A stretch of 64,000 nucleotides of DNA, taken from assembly GCA_965230755.1 (NCBI GenBank), contig CBDDLT010000004.1, forward strand, positions 124,001 through 188,000. The letters are read 5' to 3'. The translations under genes and the position numbers were made by a program. The notes beneath the pieces are model-generated. The model was not told the DNA's origin and made no database searches. It was given only the letters and a program-made list of their open reading frames with translations. The DNA is from DATFJT01 sp965230755. Lineage in GTDB: Bacteria > Bacteroidota > Bacteroidia > Chitinophagales > Saprospiraceae. This document shows positions 35,039-44,273 of this stretch, in pieces. The number at the start of each line of letters is the position of its first letter. Within the stretch, counting starts at the first letter, position 1.

Positions 35039-36165
35039 CTGCTCATAATTTTCTCTAGTTCAGACAAGAACTGCCCAGCGGTTTCACTCCATCGATAACC
35101 CTTGGCAAAAGAAATGGCCTTCTCTCTATCGTATTCCAGATCCATCAATTTCATGATTTTATCTTCTAGTTCTTCAGCGGATAAAGGATCAAAATATTCT
35201 GCCATCATGCCTCCTGCTTCTGGCATACTACTGCTGCTCGAAGCTATCACCTTCGCGCCACAACTCAAGGCTTCGAGGATGGGCAAACCAAAGCCCTCAT
35301 ATAAAGAAGGATAGACAAACAACCTACAGTTAGAGTACAAACGACGTAAATCATCCTTCGAAACGTATCCCGTCAACACAATATCTTTTTTGAATGGAGA
35401 AGCATTAATTCGACCAATTAGAGCAGTATCCCTCCAGCCCTTTCCACCACATAACACCAATTGCCCGGACCAATTTTTCCGTTTCATTTCTTCGAAAGCC
35501 TTGATCAACACATCCAGGTTCTTTCTCGGCTCAAGAGTACCAACGGATAAAATAAATTCTCTATCTGTTAAATGAGATAACTGCTTTGAATATTTAGAAT
35601 TGTCATGATAGAAATCATCATCGTACCCTGGCCTTAGAACAGATATGTTCGAGTCCGGATTCAAATGATCTTCGATGTCCTTTTTCGTGTTTTCAGAATT
35701 ACACAGAATCCAGTCTGCCTTTTTAACGATAGAGGGAAGAAATACTTTCTGCAAAGTACTGGATATCCAGGTATGGAATTGAGGGAAAATCAAAGGAGTC
35801 AAATCATGAATAAACACAACCCTCTTCACTCTTCTTGGCAGGTTAAAAGGACCGAAATGGGCCATTTCTATAACCATATCCGCTTCCATTGAGCTGGCTT
35901 TTCTAGGAAGCCAAATAAAATAACGCAATGCTTTTTGTAGTAAATTCTTTGGTCTCGCCATCACAACAGTATGAATATTCTGGTAAGCCTCTACCGATTT
36001 GAACCGTATGATACTGATTTTAACTCGAAAATTCTTTCGATCCAATGCAGCAAGAAACCGATCCAAATATCGATGGACTCCCGCTTTTTGATCATCCAAG
36101 GGATTCGCTAATATTACTATGTGGAAATCCTTATTCATCAGAGACCTGGGAATTGAAAAAGACAC
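35035..36165 (-). CDS. Family 4 glycosyltransferase
   Basis: This 376-residue retaining GT-B enzyme has N-terminal MSFSIPRSL then an HIVILANPLDDQKAGVHRYL nucleotide-fold opening, the phosphate-binding VGTLEPRKNLDVLIKAF, and the EX7E motif in YEGFGLPILEALSCGA. The same two motifs appear in the C-terminal half of the sulfotransferase-GT4 fusion, so the two are related. It is likely to act on the inner face of the membrane during glycan assembly. The start is divergent from the fusion gene at 36224. Confidence 0.93.
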   Translation of the reverse strand: MSFSIPRSLMNKDFHIVILANPLDDQKAGVHRYLDRFLAALDRKNFRVKISIIRFKSVEAYQNIHTVVMARPKNLLQKALRYFIWLPRKASSMEADMVIEMAHFGPFNLPRRVKRVVFIHDLTPLIFPQFHTWISSTLQKVFLPSIVKKADWILCNSENTKKDIEDHLNPDSNISVLRPGYDDDFYHDNSKYSKQLSHLTDREFILSVGTLEPRKNLDVLIKAFEEMKRKNWSGQLVLCGGKGWRDTALIGRINASPFKKDIVLTGYVSKDDLRRLYSNCRLFVYPSLYEGFGLPILEALSCGAKVIASSSSSMPEAGGMMAEYFDPLSAEELEDKIMKLMDLEYDREKAISFAKGYRWSETAGQFLSELEKIMSR

Positions 36166-36223
36166 TGAATTGATTTGATTATCTTAGCAGCCATAAAATA
36201 GAGTTCAAAATTAATCAATATTC

Positions 36224-38191
36224 ATGATTTGGCTGGCTTCCTATCCAAGATCGGGAAATACCTACACCAGGAACATCCTGAAGGAGGTATATTCCATGGA
36301 TTCGTCCTATGATGACGAACCGGGATGGGAGGGTTTTGATATTGTAAAAACGCATTTTTTACCAGAAAATGTCAAAGGCCTCAAGGATGATGACAAAGTT
36401 GTGTATTTGGTCCGTGATGGTCGCGACTGCATATGCTCGCTTGCTCATCATATGAAGGATATTGCCAAATCCGGCAATCACTTGATTCAAAACATGTCAG
36501 AAAGCACCATCGCCGCCGAAGGCTCTTATTTTGGAGGCTGGTCTTCACATGTATTTCATTGGATAAGGAGAGCAGACTGGGTGATTCGCTACGAAGATCT
36601 TATTACAGATCCTATCGGAGAAATGGAAAAATTGCGCGAGTTTATTGAGCTTCCTGACGCAAAACCCGAGAATTTGCCCAGTTTCGAAAAACTGAAGAAC
36701 TCCGCTAATCCCTATGGTATCGTAAAAACCGAATGGGAAGAGGATAAGAACATTGCTCAGAAATTCTACCGAAAAGGAAAATCCGGAAGTTGGAAAGAGG
36801 AAATGCCGGAAGATATTCGACATTTATTTTGGTCCATCCATGGAGATATCATGGAAAGACTTGGTTATCATGAAGATGGCCATATCGAAAGCCAAGAAAA
36901 CTTCAGAGCAAATTTGTCCCAATTCAAAAAACTCGGTACTCCGCCAAATATTAAAGTGCTTCTGGAAGCGCAAAAACTAATGGATATTCATCATGACGGT
37001 GTATTCAGATACGTGCACTCCTTGGTCAAGTACATGCAATGGATGAAAAAAAACAGAAATTCGTCCCAAGATATAAAGGTGGATCTATTGATCAATGGTC
37101 AAATCAGGCCTCTTTATAGCGATGTAGAGGAATTTCAAGTAGTGGATCGACCATTGATCAAGACTTTCAAAGAAAAGATGTGGAAACTTTACGCCTCTTT
37201 TCCTCCATTTATCCAGAGGTTAAGTGTCAGCTCCGTCAATGCTTATTACGCACTAAAATCTTCGTTTTATTTGTGGAAGAACCGTTCGCTCTTCGAAAGC
37301 TATGATCTGCTTCATTTCACTCTACCACAAAACTATTATGTTTTCAGGTTTGTAAAAGACAGTCTGATGGCTTGTACCATGCATGATATGACGCATCGTT
37401 TATTTCCCGAATACCACCTAAAGAAAAATGTAAAGAACGCAGAACGCGGTATTCAGTTCATCGAAAAGAACGCCGTAAAGTTGATTGCCGTGTCGAATGC
37501 GACAAAAGAGGACACGCTTTCTTTATCCAATATTAAGGAATCTGATATTAGTCGAATTTATGAATCCGCGGACAGAGAAAAGTTCTTTAAGATATATGAA
37601 GAAGAGAAGTTGCTAAAAGCATTAAAGAAATTCGATCTTCAACCAGGACAGTATATTTTTTCTTTGGCCACGCTCGAACCGAGAAAGAACTTAAAAAGGA
37701 CCTTGGAAGCCTTCGTCCTATTTAAGGATCGACATCCGGAAAGTGAGATCAAGTTTGCCCTTGGCGGTAAAAGGGGCTGGAAAGAGAAACTGGGGTATCA
37801 GGATCGAGAAGATATCATACACTTGGGCTACATTGCGGAAGGGGATCTTCCTATTTTGTACAATGGTGCACTTTTCTTTTTGTACTGTTCACTGTATGAG
37901 GGTTTTGGATTGCCATTGCTCGAATCCATGAGATGTGGAACACCAGTGGTCTATGGAAACAATAGCAGCATGCGTGAGATAGTAGGTCAAAACGGCATGC
38001 CGGTTGATGCGGAGAACGCCGCAGATATATCCAAAGCCATAGAACAATTGATTTTGGACCGACAATTGCTTGAAGAAATGGAGCAACGATCATTTAAAGC
38101 ATCGCTTCAGTTTAGCTGGATCAATGCGGTGAATGAAACCTTTGATTTTTATAGAAAAACGATCAAAAACCAAAAGATCAATGGGTTTTAA
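36224..38191 (+). CDS. Bifunctional protein: sulfotransferase domain fused to family 4 glycosyltransferase
   Basis: This 655-residue protein has two complete-looking domains. Residues about 1-215 are a PAPS sulfotransferase: SYPRSGNT (6-13) for the 5'-phosphosulfate, YLVRDGRDCICS (61-72) for the 3'-phosphate, and RKGKSGSW (183-190) for the RKG loop. Residues about 243-650 are a GT-B family 4 enzyme with ATLEPRKNL (about 482-490) and YEGFGLPLLESMRCG (558-572). The reading frame is continuous. It probably adds a sugar and sulfates it, or sulfates the acceptor. Its last 11 bases overlap the start of the first MBOAT gene. Confidence 0.9.
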   Translation: MIWLASYPRSGNTYTRNILKEVYSMDSSYDDEPGWEGFDIVKTHFLPENVKGLKDDDKVVYLVRDGRDCICSLAHHMKDIAKSGNHLIQNMSESTIAAEGSYFGGWSSHVFHWIRRADWVIRYEDLITDPIGEMEKLREFIELPDAKPENLPSFEKLKNSANPYGIVKTEWEEDKNIAQKFYRKGKSGSWKEEMPEDIRHLFWSIHGDIMERLGYHEDGHIESQENFRANLSQFKKLGTPPNIKVLLEAQKLMDIHHDGVFRYVHSLVKYMQWMKKNRNSSQDIKVDLLINGQIRPLYSDVEEFQVVDRPLIKTFKEKMWKLYASFPPFIQRLSVSSVNAYYALKSSFYLWKNRSLFESYDLLHFTLPQNYYVFRFVKDSLMACTMHDMTHRLFPEYHLKKNVKNAERGIQFIEKNAVKLIAVSNATKEDTLSLSNIKESDISRIYESADREKFFKIYEEEKLLKALKKFDLQPGQYIFSLATLEPRKNLKRTLEAFVLFKDRHPESEIKFALGGKRGWKEKLGYQDREDIIHLGYIAEGDLPILYNGALFFLYCSLYEGFGLPLLESMRCGTPVVYGNNSSMREIVGQNGMPVDAENAADISKAIEQLILDRQLLEEMEQRSFKASLQFSWINAVNETFDFYRKTIKNQKINGF

Positions 38192-39599
38192 TTCTTTCGA
38201 GTTCTTTCTTTTTCTGCCCGTGGTGTTCTATACCTACTGGTATCTGGCTCGAACGTATCGAAGTCAAAACCTGCTGTTGCTTATAGCTAGTTATATATTC
38301 TATGGACTGTGGGACTGGCGTTTTCTAATCCTTATCACACTAAGTTCGGCAGCAGACTTCATATTGGGGAAGGAAATTTTCAAATATCGAAAGACTAATC
38401 GTCCTCGAGCCAAAAGACTTCTATGGCTTTCACTTGTCATTAATCTGGGATTATTAGGATTCTTTAAGTACTTCGATTTTTTTGTTCAGTCCTTTGTCAT
38501 TTTATTCTCTACTTTAGGCATACATCTGGACATCAACACTTTGAACATCATATTGCCGGTTGGTATCAGTTTTTACACCTTCCAGACCATGAGTTATTCG
38601 ATAGATATCTATCGTAAAAAAATCAAACCCACTTCTGATCCTGTCTTATTTTTCACCTTTGTCAGTTTCTTTCCCCAGCTAGTGGCGGGACCGATTGAGA
38701 GAGCTTCGAAAATGCTTCCTCAGTTCGAAGTAAAAAGAGAATTTGACTTACAGAAGTCTGTTGAGGGCTTAAAATTCATCCTTTATGGCCTTTTTAAAAA
38801 AATCGTCGTTGCTGACTACTGTGCTAAGCAAGCCAATGCAATTTTTAACAATTATGAGGCCTACGGAGGTAGTGATCTGGTTCTTGGGGTACTGGTTTAC
38901 TTCCCAGCGCAATTGTACGCGGACTTTTCTGCTTATAGTGAAATTGCAATTGGTTGTGGATTGCTATTTGGCGTTCAACTTTCGAGAAACTTTGCCTATC
39001 CCTTTTTCTCTAAAAACCTAGAGGAATTTTGGCAACGATGGCATATTACCTTGACCAATTGGTTCAGAGATTATGTCTTCCTCTCCTTGCGCCGCGGGAT
39101 CATCAAGCATTGGAGTCCACTCATCTTGACGAGTATAACATTTGGCCTGATCGGCCTATGGCATGGTGCCAACTACACTTTTGTCCTTTGGGGACTGCTC
39201 AATGGTTTCATGTACTTGGTCTTTACTCAACTAAAAAGGCAAGACAGAATAAGGGTTTTCAATAGACGCTCCGAACTACATCATTGGCCCTATATGATGG
39301 CTACATCTTTCCTAATTTGTAGTACGGTCTTAATATTCCGATCTCCGTCAATAGGTGATGCTTTCCATTACCTCATGGGCATTTTGAGTCCGTCGCTATT
39401 CACTATTCCGGAAACCTGGCAATACTTGTTTTGGCCAACTTTCTTGGGAGTGTGGGAATGGAATTTCAGAGATCACTGGCACGGGCTAAAGATAGATCAT
39501 CTCAGCCTATGGAAAAGATGGAGCATTTATATTGCTTTTATTCTGGTAACCATGTATCATTTTGGATTAGAAAAAGAATTCATTTATTTTCAATTTTGA
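38181..39599 (+). CDS. MBOAT family O-acyltransferase (AlgI/DltB-like), copy 1
   Basis: This 472-residue polytopic membrane enzyme has about 11 helices. It contains the family landmarks LPVGISFYTFQTMSYSIDIY, PQLVAGPIERASKM, EEFWQRWHITLTNWFRDY and GLWHGANYTF with the catalytic histidine at 328. AlgI-type enzymes move an acyl group across the membrane for transfer to a sugar by a periplasmic partner. ATG 38181 overlaps the end of the fusion gene by 11 bp, and the SGNH-like partner starts 3 bp downstream. It is paralogous to the gene at 40549-41964. Confidence 0.93.
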   Translation: MGFNSFEFFLFLPVVFYTYWYLARTYRSQNLLLLIASYIFYGLWDWRFLILITLSSAADFILGKEIFKYRKTNRPRAKRLLWLSLVINLGLLGFFKYFDFFVQSFVILFSTLGIHLDINTLNIILPVGISFYTFQTMSYSIDIYRKKIKPTSDPVLFFTFVSFFPQLVAGPIERASKMLPQFEVKREFDLQKSVEGLKFILYGLFKKIVVADYCAKQANAIFNNYEAYGGSDLVLGVLVYFPAQLYADFSAYSEIAIGCGLLFGVQLSRNFAYPFFSKNLEEFWQRWHITLTNWFRDYVFLSLRRGIIKHWSPLILTSITFGLIGLWHGANYTFVLWGLLNGFMYLVFTQLKRQDRIRVFNRRSELHHWPYMMATSFLICSTVLIFRSPSIGDAFHYLMGILSPSLFTIPETWQYLFWPTFLGVWEWNFRDHWHGLKIDHLSLWKRWSIYIAFILVTMYHFGLEKEFIYFQF

Positions 39600-39602
39600 T
39601 CC

Positions 39603-40559
39603 ATGAGAAAATTTAATCAATGGCTTTTGAGATTTGGCATTATCCTCACTTCGGTGTGCCTGGTGAGTTATGCGCTTAACCAATATCTATTCAAAACCAT
39701 TAATCCGGTAATCGCTCCGGAGCACACCCGTGTTTCATGCGGTGTATCTTTTTCTCAGTTTTCTTTATCGGATTCCATTATTCCGAACTTTCGCAATGCT
39801 TCAATGAAAGGGCGTTCTGGTCTGGGAGTATATTTAGCAACCAAGAGGATTATTGAAAACAATCCTCACGTGAATACAATCATATGTGACGCTTCTGTGC
39901 TTGGACTGCCCGCTTATAGAGACTATAAATTCTTTCTATCTTTTTTCGCGCCTTCTGAGTTCGAGGGCAGTTATCCCCTTGCCGGATGGAATGATTTCAG
40001 AGCCTATCCCATTAACTACAAGTATTTTTTCAAAAATCAAATGAGAAATGAGTGGGTTCCCAATTGGAGATATTTAAAAAATCTATTCCACGAAAAGTAT
40101 GGCTTTTTTGACTTCGAATTACCTTATGTAGGGTCATATTCTCCTCATGAAGGAAATCTCCTGGAGGGTTCTAAGAGAGTATTCGAAAAGAGATTAAAAC
40201 AAATGCAGAATCTAACCGGAGAAACGGCGCCTATGAGCGAAATTGATGTCCACTACACGGACTCACTAGTGCGATATTGTGCAGAGCAAGATGTCGATCT
40301 GGTTTTCTATTGCGCTCCAGTCCATAAGGATTTTCAAACCATTATTCCGATAGAATATCATCAGAAATTTAAGGAGGGACTGGACTTTTTGGAAGCTCAG
40401 GAACATGTGGATGTGCTGGACTTTAGCAATTTTGATTTTCCAGACGACTATTTTTATAATGTCAATCACCTCAATGTCAAAGGGGCACAGATAATTTCCC
40501 GAATGATCAGGGATAGTTTGGAATTATTTACTCATTTAAAAGAAGGAGATGAGTTTTAA
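39603..40559 (+). CDS. Membrane-anchored SGNH-like partner of MBOAT, copy 1
   Basis: This 318-residue protein starts with a signal anchor (LLRFGIILTSVCLVSYAL), so the rest is periplasmic. An SGNH-type block I is suggested by SCGVSFS with Ser49, and block V by NVNHLNVKGA with His289. This matches the AlgJ/AlgX/DltD-like partners that receive an acyl group from an MBOAT enzyme and pass it to a glycan. The residue three before the His is Asn rather than the usual Asp. The family was not recognised by name. Confidence 0.75.
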   Translation: MRKFNQWLLRFGIILTSVCLVSYALNQYLFKTINPVIAPEHTRVSCGVSFSQFSLSDSIIPNFRNASMKGRSGLGVYLATKRIIENNPHVNTIICDASVLGLPAYRDYKFFLSFFAPSEFEGSYPLAGWNDFRAYPINYKYFFKNQMRNEWVPNWRYLKNLFHEKYGFFDFELPYVGSYSPHEGNLLEGSKRVFEKRLKQMQNLTGETAPMSEIDVHYTDSLVRYCAEQDVDLVFYCAPVHKDFQTIIPIEYHQKFKEGLDFLEAQEHVDVLDFSNFDFPDDYFYNVNHLNVKGAQIISRMIRDSLELFTHLKEGDEF

Positions 40560-41964
40560 TTCACTGGAGTTTATACTTTTCTTACCTATCGTTTTTGGCC
40601 TTTACTGGATGCTGAAAGATAGACTGAAGGAACAAAATGTACTCCTACTACTCGCTTCCTATTTCTTCTATGGCTGGTGGGACTGGCGCTTTCTAATACT
40701 GATTTTTATCAGTTCAATTGTTGACTTTAACCTGGGTCAGCGAATTCAGCATTGTCACGATCAGGGGAAGGAACGCAGTGCAAAGAATTGGATGTTTTTG
40801 AGTCTTGCTTTAAACCTAGGCCTTCTTGGCTTTTTTAAATATTACAATTTCTTTATTCAGTCCTTTATCTCTGCCTTTTCGGTTCTGGGTATACCTCTTC
40901 ATCTGGAGACATTAAGCATCATACTGCCAGTTGGTATTAGTTTTTATACTTTCCAAACCTTGAGTTATACCATCGATATTTATAGGAAGAGAATGAAACC
41001 CACCAATGACTGGGTGATCTTCTTTACCTTCGTCGCTTTCTTTCCTCAATTGGTAGCAGGACCCATAGAGCGTGCGTCCAAGATGATTCCGCAATTCCAA
41101 AAAAAGAAATTCTTTAAGTATGAAGAAGGGGTTGAAGGGATGAGATTTATTCTATATGGACTATTTAAAAAAATTGTAATTGCAGACTACTGTGCCCACC
41201 ACACGAGTGACCTATTCAATAACTACGAAATGTACGGAGGCTCAGATCTCCTATTAGGGCTTTGGGTATTCTCGGTGGTATGGTTTTACGCAGACTTTAG
41301 CGCATACTCAGATATTGCTATTGGGGTAGCGAGATTGTTTGGAATCAAGCTAACCAGAAACTTTGCCTACCCTTTGTTCTCCAGAAACATTGAAGAATTT
41401 TGGCAACGATGGCACATTACCATGTCCAAATGGTTTAGAGACTATTTGTATCTGGGAATGTCTCGATCGAAATGGAAAGTGTTGGGAAAGGATATTCTAA
41501 TTCTAATCATGTTCACGGCCATCGGTCTCTGGCATGGAGCAAACTGGACTTTTATCTCATGGGGATTTTTCAATGGTGCTGCCTTTTTGTTTTTCTTACA
41601 TCTTTTGAAGGGGAACAAGCGCTTGAGTCCCAAAGCAACGCTAAGAGAAATACCTAGAATATTCAGGGCAATATTTACCATAGGATTTATGCTTGTTTTC
41701 TTAATATCAAAAGATATGCCTTCGGCTTTTGGATACTTCTCCAATATGTTTTCTTCAAGTCTTTTCTCCGTACCGGTGAAATGGAATTGCCTCTTCATCC
41801 CTTTTGCGATGCTGATATGGGAATGGAATCACAGGGATCATTGGCATAGCATCAAATTGGATCATTGGCCCAAATGGGGAAGAAGATGCCTGTATCTTTT
41901 TCTTCTCTTCTTAACCCTGCATTTCTATGGCATAGAAAATGACTTTATCTACTATCAATTTTGA
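40549..41964 (+). CDS. MBOAT family O-acyltransferase (AlgI/DltB-like), copy 2
   Basis: This 471-residue protein is a paralog of the upstream MBOAT, colinear from end to end. It has the same landmarks (LPVGISFYTFQTLSYTIDIY, PQLVAGPIERASKM, EEFWQRWHITMSKWFRDY and GLWHGANWTF with His329). It overlaps the preceding SGNH-like gene by 11 bp. Differences are spread evenly, which suggests two maintained enzymes that acylate different positions or use different acyl donors rather than a recent copy. Confidence 0.93.
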   Translation: MSFNSLEFILFLPIVFGLYWMLKDRLKEQNVLLLLASYFFYGWWDWRFLILIFISSIVDFNLGQRIQHCHDQGKERSAKNWMFLSLALNLGLLGFFKYYNFFIQSFISAFSVLGIPLHLETLSIILPVGISFYTFQTLSYTIDIYRKRMKPTNDWVIFFTFVAFFPQLVAGPIERASKMIPQFQKKKFFKYEEGVEGMRFILYGLFKKIVIADYCAHHTSDLFNNYEMYGGSDLLLGLWVFSVVWFYADFSAYSDIAIGVARLFGIKLTRNFAYPLFSRNIEEFWQRWHITMSKWFRDYLYLGMSRSKWKVLGKDILILIMFTAIGLWHGANWTFISWGFFNGAAFLFFLHLLKGNKRLSPKATLREIPRIFRAIFTIGFMLVFLISKDMPSAFGYFSNMFSSSLFSVPVKWNCLFIPFAMLIWEWNHRDHWHSIKLDHWPKWGRRCLYLFLLFLTLHFYGIENDFIYYQF

Positions 41965-41966
41965 CC

Positions 41967-42902
41967 ATGAAGAAGTTTATTCGAAATACGGCATATATGA
42001 TATTGATAGCTTGTTTTCTAGCTCTGGGCTTTTATTTTTTGAATGCTTATCTCTTTGACCGTTATGGTGTCAGACTGAAGCCAGAAGAAACTTCTGTGGT
42101 TTGTGGCGCCTCGATCACCAGAAATGCAATCAATGATGGCTTGATCCCAGGCCTGCGCAATCTCTCGATTGCCGGTCGATCTTACATGGACTTTTTCCTT
42201 AGCATTAAGAGAATTACCAGAGATAATCCTCAGGTTGAGACGGTAATTACGGACTTCACTTTACAATCTCTTCCTGGCTCCAGAGATTATTTTTTCTATC
42301 TCCCCAAGTTAGCTCCAAGATCATTTGAGAAAATTTACCCGTTGTTGGATAACGATCATCTAAACGATTATCCAGTCAATTACAAGGCATATATCAAATC
42401 TCTCTTCAGATATCAGTTAACTCCTAATGTGCAGTATATCAAAAATGCTCTTCACGACGTATTTCCTGAAACTTTTGATTACGAAATACCTTATGAGGGC
42501 ATTTACACGGATAGAATTGAAAATGATTTGGATTCGATTCAACTTGAAATAGGACTGAAAAAATATTTCTATCACAAGGGAGAGCTTCTGCCCTTTTCCT
42601 CGATAGATCTGAATTACCTCGATTCTATTGTTGATTTCACCAGAGCGAATGAATTAAACCTTGTTCTGTTTTCAGGTCCATTGCACACTAATGCCTTGAA
42701 AAGAGCCGAAGAAAGTTATTTAAACCAATACTCAAGCTTACTAAATGGGTATCTAGAAAATGAACATATCAAAGTATTAAGTTTTATTGATTATCCCCTT
42801 CCCGACTCCTGTTTTGCCAATCATAACCATCTCAATTATCACGGCGCCAAAATAATATCACAAAATGTCCGGGATTCTTTGGAACTATGGTATGGAAATT
42901 GA
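41967..42902 (+). CDS. Membrane-anchored SGNH-like partner of MBOAT, copy 2
   Basis: This 311-residue protein is a paralog of the 39603 gene. It has an N-terminal signal anchor (TAYMILIACFLALGFYFL), block I VVCGASITRN with Ser49 at the same residue number as in copy 1, and block V NHNHLNYHGA with the putative catalytic His288. It is expected to sit in the periplasm beside the second MBOAT protein. ATG 41967 is two bp after the MBOAT stop. A TTG at 41961 would be a less likely start. Confidence 0.75.
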   Translation: MKKFIRNTAYMILIACFLALGFYFLNAYLFDRYGVRLKPEETSVVCGASITRNAINDGLIPGLRNLSIAGRSYMDFFLSIKRITRDNPQVETVITDFTLQSLPGSRDYFFYLPKLAPRSFEKIYPLLDNDHLNDYPVNYKAYIKSLFRYQLTPNVQYIKNALHDVFPETFDYEIPYEGIYTDRIENDLDSIQLEIGLKKYFYHKGELLPFSSIDLNYLDSIVDFTRANELNLVLFSGPLHTNALKRAEESYLNQYSSLLNGYLENEHIKVLSFIDYPLPDSCFANHNHLNYHGAKIISQNVRDSLELWYGN

Positions 42903-42968
42903 AGTCTATATATTAAATCACTTCATATAGAAGTAAAAGACTATATTGGTCAAAAATAATTTTTAGCC

Positions 42969-44246
42969 GTGTCGAATAGAAGAAGAGTAGTGGTAACAGG
43001 GATGGGTGTAGTGTCTCCTAATGCCGTTGGTTTATCCGATTTTAGCCAAGCACTCCGACAGGGCACTTCAGGTGTGGAATTTAATCCTGAACTGGAAGTA
43101 CTGGGTTTTGGATGCCAGGTGAGTGGCATACCACCCATAGACTCCGAAACTTTAGAAGAAATTAAGAAGGAATATCGCTTGATCAAAGTGAGGAATCACG
43201 GACTGATCTACGGTGTAAAAGCTGGTGTAGAAGCCTGGCAAGATGCCGGATTTGGTTTTAGCGATGCTGATAAAGAACCCCTTTGGGATACGGGATGTAT
43301 TTTCGGTGCCGGAGCCCTGGGTGTCGATGCTTACGATTTTGGGGTACCCTTGGTGCGATCAGGAAATGTAAGAAAACTGGGAAGTAGACTGGTACTAGAG
43401 GCGATGAATAGTGCGACGTCCTCATACCTAACCAGTTTAATTGGATTTGGTAACATGGTAACTTCCAATTCATCAGCCTGTTGTACAGGTACGGAATCTG
43501 TGGTTATGGCTTACGACAGAATAGCGTCCGGCCAAGCGGAGTGCATGTTGGCTGGAAGTTGTGAGACGGACGGTCCCATTATATGGGGAGTTTTTGATTC
43601 TCTTCGGGTACTTACCAGAGCGTATAATGACAATGCTCAAATTGCCTCTCGGCCTATGTCTCAAACTGCTCGAGGATTCGTTCCTGGAGCTGGTGCAGGT
43701 GCACTGGTATTGGAAGAATATGAGCGGGCCAAAGCTCGAGGAGCAAAAATATACGCTGAGGTCTTGGCGGTTTATCAAAACTCGGGAGGACAAAGACAGG
43801 GAGGTTCTAAAACCGCTCCCAACGTTAGCGCTATAACTCGATGTATCAAAAAGGTTTTGCAGTTGGCTGAAGTCGAAGCAAAGGATATTGACTTAATCGG
43901 TGGACACCTCACTTCAACGATGGCAGATCCACTAGAAATAGAAGCCTGGACCAAGGCATTGGAATTGGACTTCGATGAATTTCCCATGATTAATTCTACA
44001 AAATCAATGATAGGACACTGTATCGGGGCCGCTGGATCTATAGAAACGGTTGCTACCTTATTACAGATGAATGAAAACTTCATCCACCCCAGCATTAACT
44101 GTTCCGATGTACACGAAAAAATTAAGGAATTGATACCCGAAAGTTCAATTCCGCAAGAGAGTATTGACAAAGAAATTAACTATGCTATCAAGGCCAATTT
44201 TGCTTTTGGTGATGTCAATACTTGCATTTTATTTAAAAGCATGTAA
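42969..44246 (+). CDS. Beta-ketoacyl-ACP synthase (KAS II/FabF-like)
   Basis: This 425-residue condensing enzyme keeps the catalytic triad: Cys171 in SSACCTGTES, His313 in GGHLTSTMAD and His350 in KSMIGHCIGAAGS. The spacings match FabF. The usual NAHGTST motif around the first His is changed to GGHLTST, so it is a divergent member rather than the housekeeping enzyme. It starts with GTG 42969, and the ACP gene follows 27 bp downstream. No fabG, fabZ or malonyltransferase is adjacent, so it must borrow the cell's own or act in a short elongation or loading step. Confidence 0.92.
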   Translation: MSNRRRVVVTGMGVVSPNAVGLSDFSQALRQGTSGVEFNPELEVLGFGCQVSGIPPIDSETLEEIKKEYRLIKVRNHGLIYGVKAGVEAWQDAGFGFSDADKEPLWDTGCIFGAGALGVDAYDFGVPLVRSGNVRKLGSRLVLEAMNSATSSYLTSLIGFGNMVTSNSSACCTGTESVVMAYDRIASGQAECMLAGSCETDGPIIWGVFDSLRVLTRAYNDNAQIASRPMSQTARGFVPGAGAGALVLEEYERAKARGAKIYAEVLAVYQNSGGQRQGGSKTAPNVSAITRCIKKVLQLAEVEAKDIDLIGGHLTSTMADPLEIEAWTKALELDFDEFPMINSTKSMIGHCIGAAGSIETVATLLQMNENFIHPSINCSDVHEKIKELIPESSIPQESIDKEINYAIKANFAFGDVNTCILFKSM

Positions 44247-44273
44247 TTTTGGTTTTTTAATATAATTTATAAC

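Larger units (their letters stand above)
38181..42902 (+). repeat. Ancient tandem duplication of an MBOAT plus SGNH-like two-gene module
   Basis: Two units, 38181-40559 and 40549-42902, have the same gene order, matching protein lengths (472/471 and 318/311 residues), the same catalytic positions, and similar junction DNA. Both MBOAT starts read ATGRGTTTTAATTC and overlap the upstream stop by 11 bp, and both MBOAT ends read CAATTTTGA followed closely by the next ATG. The nucleotide sequences have otherwise diverged. Confidence 0.9.

Noticed and set aside
43473..43793. Minus-strand ORF inside the KAS-like gene
   Set aside because: It lies opposite a clear condensing enzyme with all active-site residues, so it is not a gene.
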